64,000 nucleotides of DNA, taken from positions 109,264,465 through 109,328,464 of the forward strand of contig NC_053392.1 of the NCBI RefSeq assembly GCF_905171765.1, in the 5' to 3' direction. The stretch is from Bufo bufo. Taxonomy: Eukaryota > Chordata > Amphibia > Anura > Bufonidae. Position numbers and translations under genes: made by a program. Shown here piece by piece: positions 19,714 to 30,693 of this stretch. Within the stretch, counting starts at the first letter, position 1. Each line of letters starts with the position of its first letter. The notes beneath the pieces were generated by a model. The model was not told the DNA's origin. It searched no databases and was given only the letters and a program-made list of their open reading frames with translations.

Positions 19714-20225
19714 ATAACAGGTAGTATTTCGTGTTAGGTTCCCATCTTACAGAGATCACCTTGACGTTTGGCAGACGGGCTCAAATGGTTTTGTACAAAA
19801 TGCATTTGCCAAGTATCTAACTTTATAAATAAGCGTAGCATTAGCACTTGAATGATTTTTTTTTGTGACTATGGCCTTATTGTACTGGTTTGCAGAGTGC
19901 TGTTGCATTGTCTTTTTTCTCTATGTTATGAAAACCTGGATAAATTAAATATGAACTTATATTGACTGACACACCTCATATGACTGAATATTTAAGGACC
20001 TGCAAACTGCTAAAACCTGTGATCAGTTGTTATGGAAACCTGGAGTAGGACCTGCGAGCTTCTATTGGCTAATAAGGGACATGTGACCGTGTAAATGGCA
20101 GTTCGGATTTAAGTGAAAGGCTTGCTGGCTTCTATTGGCTAATGCAGGTCATTTTCTGGGAATAACTCAGGAACGGTACGTCCTAGAGAGCTGAGACCCG
20201 GTCTAAAACCTTCCCAGACACCTGT
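19714..20225. repeat. Duplicated segment copy 2, right part
   Basis: It matches 1413-1643 and 6292-6568 continuously. The TTAA at 19945-19948 is single and unoccupied here. Confidence 0.8.
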
Positions 20226-20237
20226 TTACCTGGACTT

Positions 20238-20640
20238 TGTTTTCCGTCTTGCATAACGGGACCCAGACAAATCTGTTATGCTTTCCCATAGACTTCTATT
20301 AGGACCGAAAGCAATTGGAAGGTCTTTTAAAGGCTTCCGTTTTGCATTCTGTCTGGGCATTCCGTTATTTTCCGTTATAACCATGTTGTAACGAAAAGCC
20401 ATAACAGAATCCCTAACGCTAGTGTGAATCCAACCTTTTTTTCGTCTTGCATAACGGGACCCAGACGGATACATTATGCTTTCCCATAGACTTCTATTAT
20501 GACTGAAAGCAAACGGAATGCCTTTTAAAGGCTTCCGTTTTGCATTCTGTCTGGGCATTCCGTTATTTTCCATTATAACTATGTTATAATGGAAAGCCAT
20601 GGCGGAATCCCTAATGCTAGTGTGAACCCAGTTGACACTT
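20238..20640. repeat. Tandem duplication of a 205-bp block
   Basis: Two copies of a block running from CGTCTTGCATAACGGGACCC to CTAGTGTGAA. Each copy contains short inverted repeats (TTCCGTTATAAC). A 140-codon frame on the minus strand is only the two copies read in parallel. Confidence 0.75.
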
Positions 20641-21599
20641 TCAAACAATATTTAGAGGTAATAAACAAGTCTTTTTAATCAAGGTGCATTAACCCTAAAG
20701 GAAATAGGACACTTAAAATATAACTTTTATTATTCATCTAGTTAAAATTATATATATGCCCCAGTCTCGGTAGCAGATAGCGACGCAAACATGGGCAAGC
20801 AATTTGCCTCCCACCTATTACTGCACATATGGCATCCACCACAATTGTGACTAATAGATATAAATGTAATACAACAACGGATGGGGAAGTAGGTCATTAA
20901 CTAAATGTTGAGGTAAAGAAGCTGAAGTTTCACTATACAGGTAATCTTTTCCTAGTAAGACCCTGATCTAACCTCAGCCCAGGGACTTCTCTGTCCTCGT
21001 ACCTCCGCTACTTACCCTATATCGCCCTAAAAAAAGGGGAGAACTGAAAATTATATACATATATACATTGGCAATGATAATGCCCCAACATAGATGAAAG
21101 TTGCCGTACAAAAATGATAACAGATACCCCGTAACAAAGTATGCCAACGCGTTTCGCCCCAAAAAGGGCTCCTCAGGGGATCAAGATACAAATGGTAATT
21201 AGAAAAATACGGACGTTAAGAAAATATGGTATTTTCTTATATGTAGTCACCTTAAGATGCATTCCATTATTCTAACTGAATTGTTGTCCTGGATGATATT
21301 ATAAACATCACAAACATTGAGACAGACCTTATGTAGGGGAATTTGAACACATCACTAGAGATGTCCCGAACTATTCGCCGGCGAATAGTTCCCGGCGAAC
21401 ATTGCTTGTTCGCGTTCGCCGCGGCGGGCGAACATATGCGATGTTCGGTCCGCCCCCTATTCGTCATCATTGTGTAAACTTTGACCCTGTACCTCACAGT
21501 CAGCAGACACATTCCAGCCAATAAGCATCATGCCCTCCCTCCCAGACCCTCCCACTTCTGGACAGCATCCATTTTAGATTCATTCGGAAGCTGCAGTGT

Positions 21600-21860
21600 C
21601 ACAAATTTGACTAAGTTGTAATCGCAATGCGATTAATACAGGTTATATTAATCGCATTGCAAATTCAACTTAGAGCTGGATTCCTAAGGGTAGTTGTATT
21701 GCTAGAATATAACGAAGATTGAGAATATAGCGCTATACTCGTTATATTCGTCAATTCTAGCAATACAACCATTATGAACTCAGATCTAAGTTGTAATTGC
21801 AATGCGATTAATACAGGTTATATTAATCGCATTGCGAATTCAACTTAGAGCTGGGTTCCT
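21600..21860. repeat. Subterminal inverted repeats of the hAT element
   Basis: Nested palindromes built around GCAATGCGATTAATACAGG and TTGTATTGCTAGAATATAAC. The same modules recur near the other end (27420-27560) and in the truncated relative at 55730-55955. Confidence 0.75.
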
Positions 21861-22536
21861 AATGACCCTGTACCTCACAGTCAGCAGACACATTCCAGCC
21901 AATCAGCAGCGTACCCACCCTCCCAGACCCTCCAACCTCCTGGACAGCATCCATTTTAGATTAATTCGGAAGCTGCATTCTTAGTGAGAGGAGGGACAGT
22001 GCTGCTGCTGCTGATTTAATAGGGAAATCAATAGCTAGGCTAGTGTATTCAGTGTCCACTACAGTCCTGAAAGACTCATCTGATCTCTGCTGTAAGGACA
22101 GCACCCCAAAAAGCCCTTTTTAGGGCTAGAACATCAGTCTGCTTTTTTTTTTTTTCCTGTGTAATCTAATTGCAGTTGCCTGCCTGCCAGCATGTGTGTC
22201 AGGCTCACAGCGTATACTGTGCCCACTTGCCCAGTGCCACCACTCATATCTGGTGTCACAATAGCTTGCATTTTAAAAAACTCGTCAGTTGCCTGCACAC
22301 GTGTGCGTTTTTAGGCCCTGCCAGGGCACAGTGTCACACCAGTGCAACTCATATCAGGTGTAACAGTAGTGTACATAAAAAATTTTTTTTGACTGTAATA
22401 GATTGAATAGCAGTTAGTTGTCTTCAAGCGTGTGTGTCAGGCCTACAGCGTCTACTCTGCCAACTTTTGCCAGTGCACAGTGCCATCATATCTGGTGTCA
22501 CAGTAGCTTGCACACATAGCACCACTAATCGGAAAA

Positions 22537-25500
22537 ATGACAGGCAGAGGCAGGCCACCCCGCAGGGGCCGTCGTGGTGCTGTGATTCCCTTTGGCCCTA
22601 GAATAATGCCCAGTGTTCAGAGGCCATGTACCCTGAACTCGAAAAGTTCTGAGGACATAGTTGACCGGCTAACACAGGACACCCAATCTTCTACAGCTTC
22701 CGCTCGGAACCTTGACGCACCATCCTCCTCCAGCTTAGCTTCGGGCACCTCTCAAGTTACCACTCGCCCGCCTGCCGCCACCACCAACACTAGCACCACA
22801 GCCGCTTCCCTTGATCTGTCAGAGGAGTTATTTACACATCAGTTGGAAGAAATGAGTGATGCGCAACCATTATTGCCAGAGGATGAAGATAACAGGGATA
22901 TGTCTCAGTTAGGCAGCATTACACACATGGATGTACGGTGTGATGATGATGATGTTGTACCCGCTGCTGCTTCCTTTGCTGAGTTGTCAGATACAAGTGA
23001 AGCGGTTGATGATGACGATGTGTCCGTGGATGTCACGTGGGTGCCCGCTCGAAGAGAAGAAGAACAGGGGGAAAGTTCAGATAGGGAGACAGAGAGGAGG
23101 AGGAGACGAGTTGGAAGCAGGGGGAGGTTGTCGCAAGGAGCTAGTGGCACAGTCAGACAGCATGCATCGGCACCCGGGGTCAGCCAGACAGCACGCAAAT
23201 CAAAGCATGCTGTTGCCACCACCAGAATGCCGTCATTGCAGATCTCAGCAGTGTGGCATTTTTTTTGTGTGTCTGCCTCTGACAACAGCGATGCCATTTG
23301 CAACCTGTGCCAAAAGAAACTGAGTCATGGGAAGTCCAACACCCACCTAGGTACAACTGCTTTGCGAAGGCACATGATCGCACATCACAAACGCCTATGG
23401 GATCAACACATGAGTACAAGCAGCACACAAACACAAAACCGCCATCATCCTCCTGGTCTAGCATCTTCAGCCACGTCAACCACTGCTGTCCTCCTTGCCC
23501 CCTCTCAACCATTCGCCACTCCGTCTCTCGCCTTGAGCAGTTCCTGCTCATCTGCCCACAGTCAGGTGTCTGTCAAGGACATGTTTGAGCGTAAGAAGCC
23601 AATGTCACAAAGTCACCCCCTTGCCTGGCGTCTGACAGCTGGCTTGTCTGAACTCTTAGCCCGCCAGCTTTTACCATACAAGCTGGTGGAGTCTGAGGCG
23701 TTCCAAAAATTTGTAGCTATTGGGACACTGCAGTGGCAATCCCCAACCTGTACTCGATTGTGCAAAAGGAAGTAATGGCATGTCTGGCACACAGTGTTGG
23801 GGCAAGGGTCCATCTGACCACTGATACCTGATCTGCAAAGCACAGTCAGGGCAGGTATATCACCTACACTGCGCATTGGGTAAACCTGCTGATGGCTGCC
23901 AAGCATGGAATGCGTGGCTCTGCAGATGAGTTGGTGACACCGCCACGACTTGCAGGCAGGCCTGCTGCCACCTCCTCTACTCCTCCTACTCCATCCTCTT
24001 CCATAACCTCCTCGGCTGAGTCCTCTTCTGCTGCTGCGTCTTGCTCCACATCAACGGCACCCCCCCAGCTCCCCAGGGGCTATTCCACATCCCGGATACG
24101 GCAGTGTCACGCCGTCTTGGGGTTGACTTGCCTGAAAGCAGAGAGTCACACCAGACCAGCACTCCTGTCCGCCCTGAACGCACAGGTGGATCAGTGGCTG
24201 ACTCCGCACCAACTGGAGATCGGCAAAGTGGTGCGTGACAACCGAAGCAATTTGTTGGCGGCATTGAATTTGGGAAGGTTGACACATGTGCCGTGCATGG
24301 CACATGTGTGTAATCTGATCGTACAACGCTTCATGCATAAGTACCCAGGCTTACAGGACGTCCTGAAGCAGGCCAGGAAGGTGTGTGGCCATTTCAGGCG
24401 TTCCTACATGGCCATGGCGCACTTTTCAGATATCCAGCAGCGAAACAACATGCCAGTGAGGCGCTTGATTTGCGACAGCCCGACACGTTGGAATTCAACA
24501 CTCCTAATGTTCGACCGCCTGCTCCAACAAGAGAAAGCCGTCAACGAGTATTTGTATGACCGGGGTGCTAGGACAGCCTCTGCGGAGCTGGGAATTTTTT
24601 TGCCACATTACTGGACGCTCATGCGCAATGCCTGTAGGCTCATGCGTCCTTTTGAGGAGGTGACAAACCTAGTCAGTCGCACCGAAGGCACCATCAGCGA
24701 CATCATCCCATTTGTTTTCTTCCTGGAGTGTGCCCTGCGAAGAGTGCTGGATCAGGCCGTAGATGAGCGTGAAGGGGAAGAGGAAGAGTTGTGGTCACCA
24801 TCACCACCAGAAACATCCTTATCAGCATCGCTTGCTGGACCTGCGGCAACGCTGGAAGAGGATTGTGAGGAAGAGGAGTTAGAGGAGGAATGTGGCTTTG
24901 AGGAGGAGGAGGAGGAATACCAACCACAACAGGCATCCCAGGTTGCTCATTGTCACCTATCTGGTACCCGTGGTGTAGTACGTGGCTGGGGGGAAGAACA
25001 TACCTTCAATGAGATCACTGAGGACGAGTAACGGGACATGAGTAGCTCGGCATCCAACCTTGTGCAAATGGGGTCTTTCATGCTGTCGTGCCTGTTGAGG
25101 GACCCTCGTATAAAAAGGCTGAAGGAGAACGACCTGTACTGGGTGTCCACGCTACTAGACCCCCGGTATAAGCAGAAAGTGCCTGAAATGTTACCGAATT
25201 ACCGCAAGTCGGAAAGGATGCAGCAGTTCCAAAATAAATTAAAAAGTATGCTTTACACAGCGTATAAGGGTGATGTCACAGCACAACGGGAATCTAACAG
25301 GGGAAGAGGTGAAAGTAATCCTCCTCCTCCCACGACCACGCCGGCAAGGACAGGACGCTTTACAGACGTGTTGTTGATGGAGGACATGCGGAGCTTTTTA
25401 AGTCCTACGCATCGCCACAGCCTTTCGGGGTCCACCCTCAGAGAACGACTCGACCGACAGGTAGCAGACTACCTCGCCTTAACTGCAGATATCGACACTT

Positions 25501-25754
25501 TGAGGAGCGATGAACCCCTTGACTACTGGGTGTGCAGGCTTGACCTGTGGCCTGAGCTATCCCAATTTGCGATAGAACTTCTGGCCTGCCCCGCTTCAAG
25601 TGTCCTGTCAGAAAGGACCTTCAGTGCAGCAGGAGGTATTGTCACTGAGAAGAGAAGTCGCCTAGGTCAAAAAAGTCTAGATTACCTCACCTTTATTGAG
25701 ATGAATGAGGGATGTAACCCGAAGGAACTGACAGTGGGCGATACATTCGACTAA
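22537..25754 (+). pseudogene. hAT transposase with BED zinc finger (broken)
   Basis: This would cut and rejoin the transposon ends. The first frame (22537-23775) starts MTGRGRPPRR and has an acidic/Ser-rich N-terminus and a BED-type finger (VWHFFCV, C-x2-C in CNLCQKK, then H-x4-H in RRHMIAHH). The RNase H-like core continues in other frames through 25031. The C-terminal part (25038-25754) ends with the hATC dimerisation signature LACPASSVLSERTFSAAG. I see a frameshift at about 23720, a TGA in the core at about 23833 and a TAA at 25029-25031. The gene is dead here, although close to full length. All residues named are read directly, and the family assignment is confident. Confidence 0.88.
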
Positions 25755-26489
25755 AAAAGGCCTGATGAGATGAGCTGCCTTGAGCCAAAAATGGTCCACA
25801 CGCTGCTGTATTTTATCTCTGAATGCCGGATGACTTGCGTGACTTATCCGCCACCAACTAGGGTTCAAGCTACAATGTTTTAGGGCACTTTCTGCCTGAG
25901 AAACAAACATCAATTTTTCTGCCCACTGCTACAGCAGCGGCTGCAACAATACCTAATTTTTCAGGCATGTGTACATGCCTAATTTTTCTGGCCTTTAGTG
26001 CTGCACTGTGGCTTCAAAAACCAAACAAAAAAAAAGGCACATACATGTGTCAATTCCCCTTCGTGATCATTACCTTGTTGTGGTGAAGGGGTTTGCGTAT
26101 CACAATGAAGTGACCACCTCTATGAGTGTGTTGGCAATGGCAATGTTGCCACACCCCAGATGATAAGGTTGTTGCTTCATTGTGAACAGACCAAAAGCGA
26201 TCGGCTGGATAATTTTGCATAGAAAAAACATAAATTTTCTTTGTGATCATCTAAGGTGATCATTAAAGCCTAGTAGGCCAACAATGGGCCCACACTGCAG
26301 AATCATTGTTTTCTGGGTCACTTAACTGTCACTGAACTACCTCAGCACAACCATAGGCTTTGAAAAACCCCCATCGCCTGCAATCTACAAAACGTGCGCA
26401 CGAGCACAGTCATAACTACACCAAGATTGACGCATAGAGGTATAAAATTTATGTCATGAGTGTGTCAACTATTGACAACTCTTTGCGGT
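25755..26489. other. hAT 3' untranslated region
   Basis: No gene was found between the transposase end and the tandem repeat. An imperfect inverted pair (TTCGTGATCATTACCTTGTT near 26063 and AAATTTTCTTTGTGATCATC near 26235) is present. Confidence 0.5.
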
Positions 26490-27410
26490 TGTCTAAAATC
26501 TATTCCATACACATCCCCTGATAGAATAGTACTACTTAACACACCACAAATATTGGAATTGCACAGTACATTACACAGCGCACGCGCAGTGCCCCAAATT
26601 AGAATTAAGAGGACCGACCAAGCATCTTTTTCCATCTCCCGGTTCCTAAAATCGATTCCATATACACGTCCCCTGATAGGGGACGTAACAGGGATTAAAC
26701 TGATAAGAATAGTACTACTTAACACACCACTCATATCTGGTGGCACATTAAATTGCACGCGCAGTGCCCCAAATTTGAAGTAGGAGGACCGACCAAGCAT
26801 CTTTTTCCATCTCCCGGTTCCTAAAATCGATTCCGCATTCACGTCCCCTGATAGGGGACGTAACAGGGATTAAACTAATAAGAATAGTACTACTTAACAC
26901 ACCACACATATTGGGATTGCACAGTACAATACACAGCGCACGCGCAGTGCCCCAAATTGGAATTAAGAGGACCGACCAAGCATCTTTTTCCATCTCCCGG
27001 TTCCTAAAATCGATTGCATATACACGTCCCCTGATAGGGAACGTAACAGGGATTAAACTGATAAGAATAGTACTACTTAACACACCACTCATATCTGGTG
27101 GCACATTAGATTGCACGCGCGGTGCCCCAAATTTGAAGTAGGAGGACCAACCAAGCATCTTTTTCCATCTCCCGGTTCCTAAAATCGATTCCATATACAC
27201 GTCCCCTGATAGGGGACGTAACAGGGATTAAACTGATAGGAATAGTACTACTTAACACACCTTATAATAATAATAATACTAGTGAACGTAACAGGGATTA
27301 AACTGATAGGAATAGTACTACTTAACACACCTTATAATAATAATAATACTAGTGAACGTAACAGGGATTAAACTGATAGGAATAGTACTACTTAAGACAC
27401 AGTACTGTTT
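26490..27410. repeat. Tandem repeats in the hAT 3' region
   Basis: Four to five copies of a 174-184-bp unit (each with AAAATCGATT, CCCCTGATAGG and GTACTACTTAACACACCAC) span about 26490-27240. Two copies of a 71-bp unit ending ATAATAATAATACTAGTGAA follow. Confidence 0.8.
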
Positions 27411-28167
27411 TACTTTATGTTGTATTGCTAGAATTGCTAGAATTGATGAATATAGCACTTCGTTATATTCTAGCAATGCAACCATTAGGAACTCAGATCT
27501 AAGTTGTAATCGCAATGAGATTAATACAGGTTATATTAATCGCATTGCAAATTTAACTTACCACACTCTGTGTCAACTACGTAATTTTCCATGGGAGTTT
27601 TGCCATGAATCCTCCTCCGGCATGCCACAGTCCAGGTGTTAGTCCCCTTGAAACAACTTTTCCATCACTATTGTGGCCAGAAAGAGTCCCTGTGGATTTT
27701 AAAATTCGCCTGTCTGTTGAAGTCTATGGCGGTTCGCCCGTTTCGCCCGTTCGCGAACATTTGCGGAAATTCACGTTCGGCGTTCGCGAACGGAACATTT
27801 TATGTTCGCGACATCTCTACACATCACTAGTTCCTGCTGAGTAGAGGAGATGCTACTAGTTGAAGATCCCCATTGATAACATGACTGCCTCCACCCAGGT
27901 GCTCGATATGTCAGGATCTTACTAGGGAAAGATTTCCTGTATAGTGAAACATCAGCTTCTTTACCTCAACATTTAGTTAATGACCTACTTCCCCATCCGT
28001 TGTTGTATTACATTTATATCTATTAGTCACAATTGTGGTGGATGCCATATGTGCAGTTAATTGTTTGCCCATGTTTGCGTCGCTATCTGCTACTGAGACT
28101 GGGTCATATATATAATTTTAACTAGATGAGTAATAAAAGTTATATTTTAAGGGTCCTATTTCCTTTA

Positions 28168-28651
28168 GGCCCCTTTCACACGAGCGAGTTTTCCCGCGCG
28201 GGTGCAATGCGTGACGTGAACGCATAGCACCCGCACTGAATCCTGACCCATTCATTTCAATGGGTCTGTGTACATGTGCGTTGTTTTTCACGCATCAGTT
28301 CTGCGTTGCGTGAAAATCGCAGCATGTTCTATATTCTGCGTTTTTCACGCAGCCCTGGCCCCATAGAAGTGAACGGGGCTGTGTGAAAAACGCATTGCAT
28401 CCGCAAGCAAGTGCAGATGCGATGCGTTTTTCACTGATGGTTGCTAAGAGATGTTGTTTGTAAACCTTCAGTTTTTTATCACACGCGTGAAAAACGCATC
28501 AAAACGCATTGCACCCGTGCGGAAAAAAAGGAACAACTGAACGCAATCGCAGACAAAACTGACTGAACTTGCTTGCAAAATAGTGCGAGTTTCACTGAAC
28601 GCACCCTGAACGCATCCGGACCAAATCCGTCACGCTCGTGTGAAAGGGGCC
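28168..28651. mobile_element. MITE with GGCCCCTTTCACAC ends (484 bp)
   Basis: Ends GGCCCCTTTCACACGAGCG and CGCTCGTGTGAAAGGGGCC are perfect inverted repeats. It interrupts the end of the foldback arm: CCTTTAGGGTTAATG (seen at 20685-20700 in reverse) is split here. Flanks read TTA on the left and TAA on the right, an imperfect 3-bp duplication. The MITE at 43792 has similar ends and a clean TAA duplication, suggesting a PIF/Harbinger-type mobiliser. Confidence 0.75.
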
Positions 28652-28963
28652 TAAGGGTTAATGCTAGTGTGAACCCACCCTTATTTTTAACTTATACATG
28701 ACAGACCTCTGAAATCAACTCACCTGTCTCTACTTTTATTCTGCCGTTAGTATGGTCAGCATAAAGTTGATGACAGGTTCCCTTTAAAGCATTTTGAAAG
28801 TGACAAGGAAAAAAAAATGCTTGGTCACCAATGTGCAAAACAGACTGGCAACTAAATGGTTAATAGAGGGTTGCTATAGTAAGAATGGGATGACCCTTAA
28901 AAGAAGTCAGACCAGATCAGGAGACAATTAAGACAGTTGGACAACCACAGTTTTGTCATGTTT

Positions 28964-29067
28964 ATGGGCAGGGCTAAATGCGTCTTGGACGTGGGTAAGG
29001 CATGCCGAACCTGAACTATGGCTGAGTTGTGCCGGAAGCCACGGGCGTGGGTAAGCCTGGAGAGGGC
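28964..29067 (-). repeat. Split direct repeat B2
   Basis: 104 bp, ATGGGCAGGGCTAAATGCG to GGAGAGGGC, identical to 29208-29311. Its outer edge is the element end. Confidence 0.88.
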
Positions 29068-29109
29068 GTACCCTATTGGAGTGTGTGAAAAAAGGGGTGG
29101 GAGGGAGGG

Positions 29110-29207
29110 GCAAGTGAGACACACCACCTGAGGGAAGGAATTGGCAGGTATATATAGGGAGCTAACGCCCTGCCCACAAATACAGGCTGAAATCAGCCTT
29201 AATACTT
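29110..29207 (-). repeat. Split direct repeat A2
   Basis: 98 bp, GCAAGTGAGACACACC to CAGCCTTAATACTT, the same as 33412-33509. It contains a TATATATA motif, so each A repeat may carry promoter function. Confidence 0.88.
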
Positions 29208-29311
29208 ATGGGCAGGGCTAAATGCGTCTTGGACGTGGGTAAGGCATGCCGAACCTGAACTATGGCTGAGTTGTGCCGGAAGCCACGGGCGTGGGTAAGC
29301 CTGGAGAGGGC
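29208..29311 (-). repeat. Split direct repeat B1
   Basis: 104 bp, identical to B2 and abutting A2 without a gap. It lies 62 bp beyond the end of the recombinase frame. Confidence 0.88.
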
Positions 29312-29373
29312 AAAAAGACAAGTACGCTATGTTGTCTACACTGGTTTATTCATATTCTTCCAGCCCGCATGAC

Positions 29374-30506
29374 CTATAACGCCAACAACTGAAAAGCTTG
29401 AGAAATTTCCCGGTGTGGATTCGGAATGTATCTGTTGAAGCAAGATGACCTCCAGCGCCCCATGGATCGAATAACGTGAGCGGGGACTTGGTGTTTCGAA
29501 GCTGACGATGCCGTCCCAATACGGAACGAGTGACCCGAAATGGCTCCTGGGTCGTACCCCAGACCTGCCGCCAGAGAGCGGATGTGGGACGTGAATTGGT
29601 TTGAAGTGAGGGGTTTGTTCTTGAAGGGCAGGAGCAGACTGTCAGGAGGCGCTGTCTGCAACAGGGACAATAATTTATTGAGGATCTGGACTGGACACCA
29701 ATTATTCCGGGTAGGGAAATATTTAATTTCCGTGGATGGCCCTGTCTGGTTTGTTTTGGTTGACGGAATGCTGAGTACATAATAGTTATAGTGCCACGAC
29801 AGTTGTTCTTTGCGAAGACCTCCGGGTCTCGGAGAGCTGCCAGTGAACTCTCCTGGCAGGAGGAAGCCGTAAAAACTTAGAACATGGCCGCTTGGATTAC
29901 CGTGCTGGTCAAGGGCCAAAAAGGATCGCCGTCCAGGGCAGAAGACAAATCCCTGAACAGCTTGCCGAACACCGGCTGTCTGCGGGTGGCAGCCTGTTTT
30001 GCATTTTCCTGTATTCCCCTGAGGGCCGCCTTGATGACCTGGTTGGACAAGATAGAAGAACAACCCGGATTACTGAGCATAAAATGGAGTTGAAGGCCTG
30101 CTAGGTATAATTTGATAGTATTATATGAGAGCTTTTGTTGGGAATGGCAGAAGGCTATGAACGCCAGTAAGTAAGATATTTCGTCGCGGCCGCCCTGAGA
30201 ATAGAGAAGTCTAAATCTCTCAAACGCTTTCAACCCCGCTTTATAATTCCTGGACATATTTGGGGCTAATGATTGTGTTATGAGGTGTTTTGCTGTTGAG
30301 ATCAGAGATTCTAATCCATCACTGGGGTGTTGTATGCTGGGATTGTGGCACCCGTGGGGTCCGCGTCGGGCATCTCCTTGCGGGGCTTTGCCTGCTTTTA
30401 GAATGATAATGGCCGGAGACGCTTCTAGGAATCTGGGGGAAACATAAAGTAAACTGAATAACGTACCCGTGGGGATAGGATAAGGACCGTGAGACCCCTT
30501 GACCAT
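29374..30506 (-). pseudogene. Tyrosine recombinase (Ngaro/DIRS type), frameshifted
   Basis: It would integrate and excise the circular element. The N-terminal part (30506-29877, 209 codons) has the helical SAM-like core-binding region (MSRNYKAGLKAFERF through YLAGLQLHF). The catalytic part continues in another frame to 29374, so one frameshift lies at about 29881. The catalytic box has HSFR (H-x2-R), then GRW, then the nucleophile Tyr in SCFNRYIP. The first active-site Arg, normally in a GFLR context, reads GFLLPGEF here, so it appears to be lost. The likely start is 30506 or the internal Met at MSRNYK. No reverse transcriptase is adjacent. The family call is strong and loss of function is inferred from the two lesions. 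Confidence 0.82.
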
Positions 30507-30693
30507 CCGGGAGACTCCTAACTAAGAACCGAGCCCGGATGGCCTGGAGTGGGGTGTGGCGGACTCAATATGACATATGGCGTGGAAACAACAATGGGTA
30601 AATTGAAGGTCCAGTTGTCGCCCAGCATTTGGCTCATCCTGGCGGGACCCAGAGGCAAGATAAATGATGTGACATGGTATCAGTGGTAGCTGA

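Larger units (their letters stand above)
21356..27819 (+). mobile_element. Autonomous-type hAT transposon, 6.5 kb
   Basis: It is flanked by the 8-bp duplication CACATCAC (21348-21355 and 27820-27827) with inverted ends TAGAGATGTC and GACATCTCTA. GC-rich GTTCGC/GCGAAC runs lie inside both ends. It contains a BED-finger transposase reading left to right (22537-25754), a 5' region with three imperfect copies of a roughly 130-bp block (22185-22515) and a 3' tandem repeat. A shorter relative lies at 55480. Confidence 0.88.
20691..28167. mobile_element. Foldback element with about 270-bp inverted arms
   Basis: 20691-20970 and 27903-28167 are about 90 per cent identical as reverse complements (for example ACAACAACGGATGGGGAAGT). 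The loop is about 450 bp once the hAT element at 21356-27819 is removed. The family is not identified and no protein is encoded by the loop. Confidence 0.75.

Noticed and set aside
20226..20648. 140-codon minus frame with two similar halves
   Set aside because: Explained by the 205-bp tandem duplication; no family resemblance.
29540..30104. Plus-strand frames opposite the recombinase
   Set aside because: Antisense shadows without motifs.
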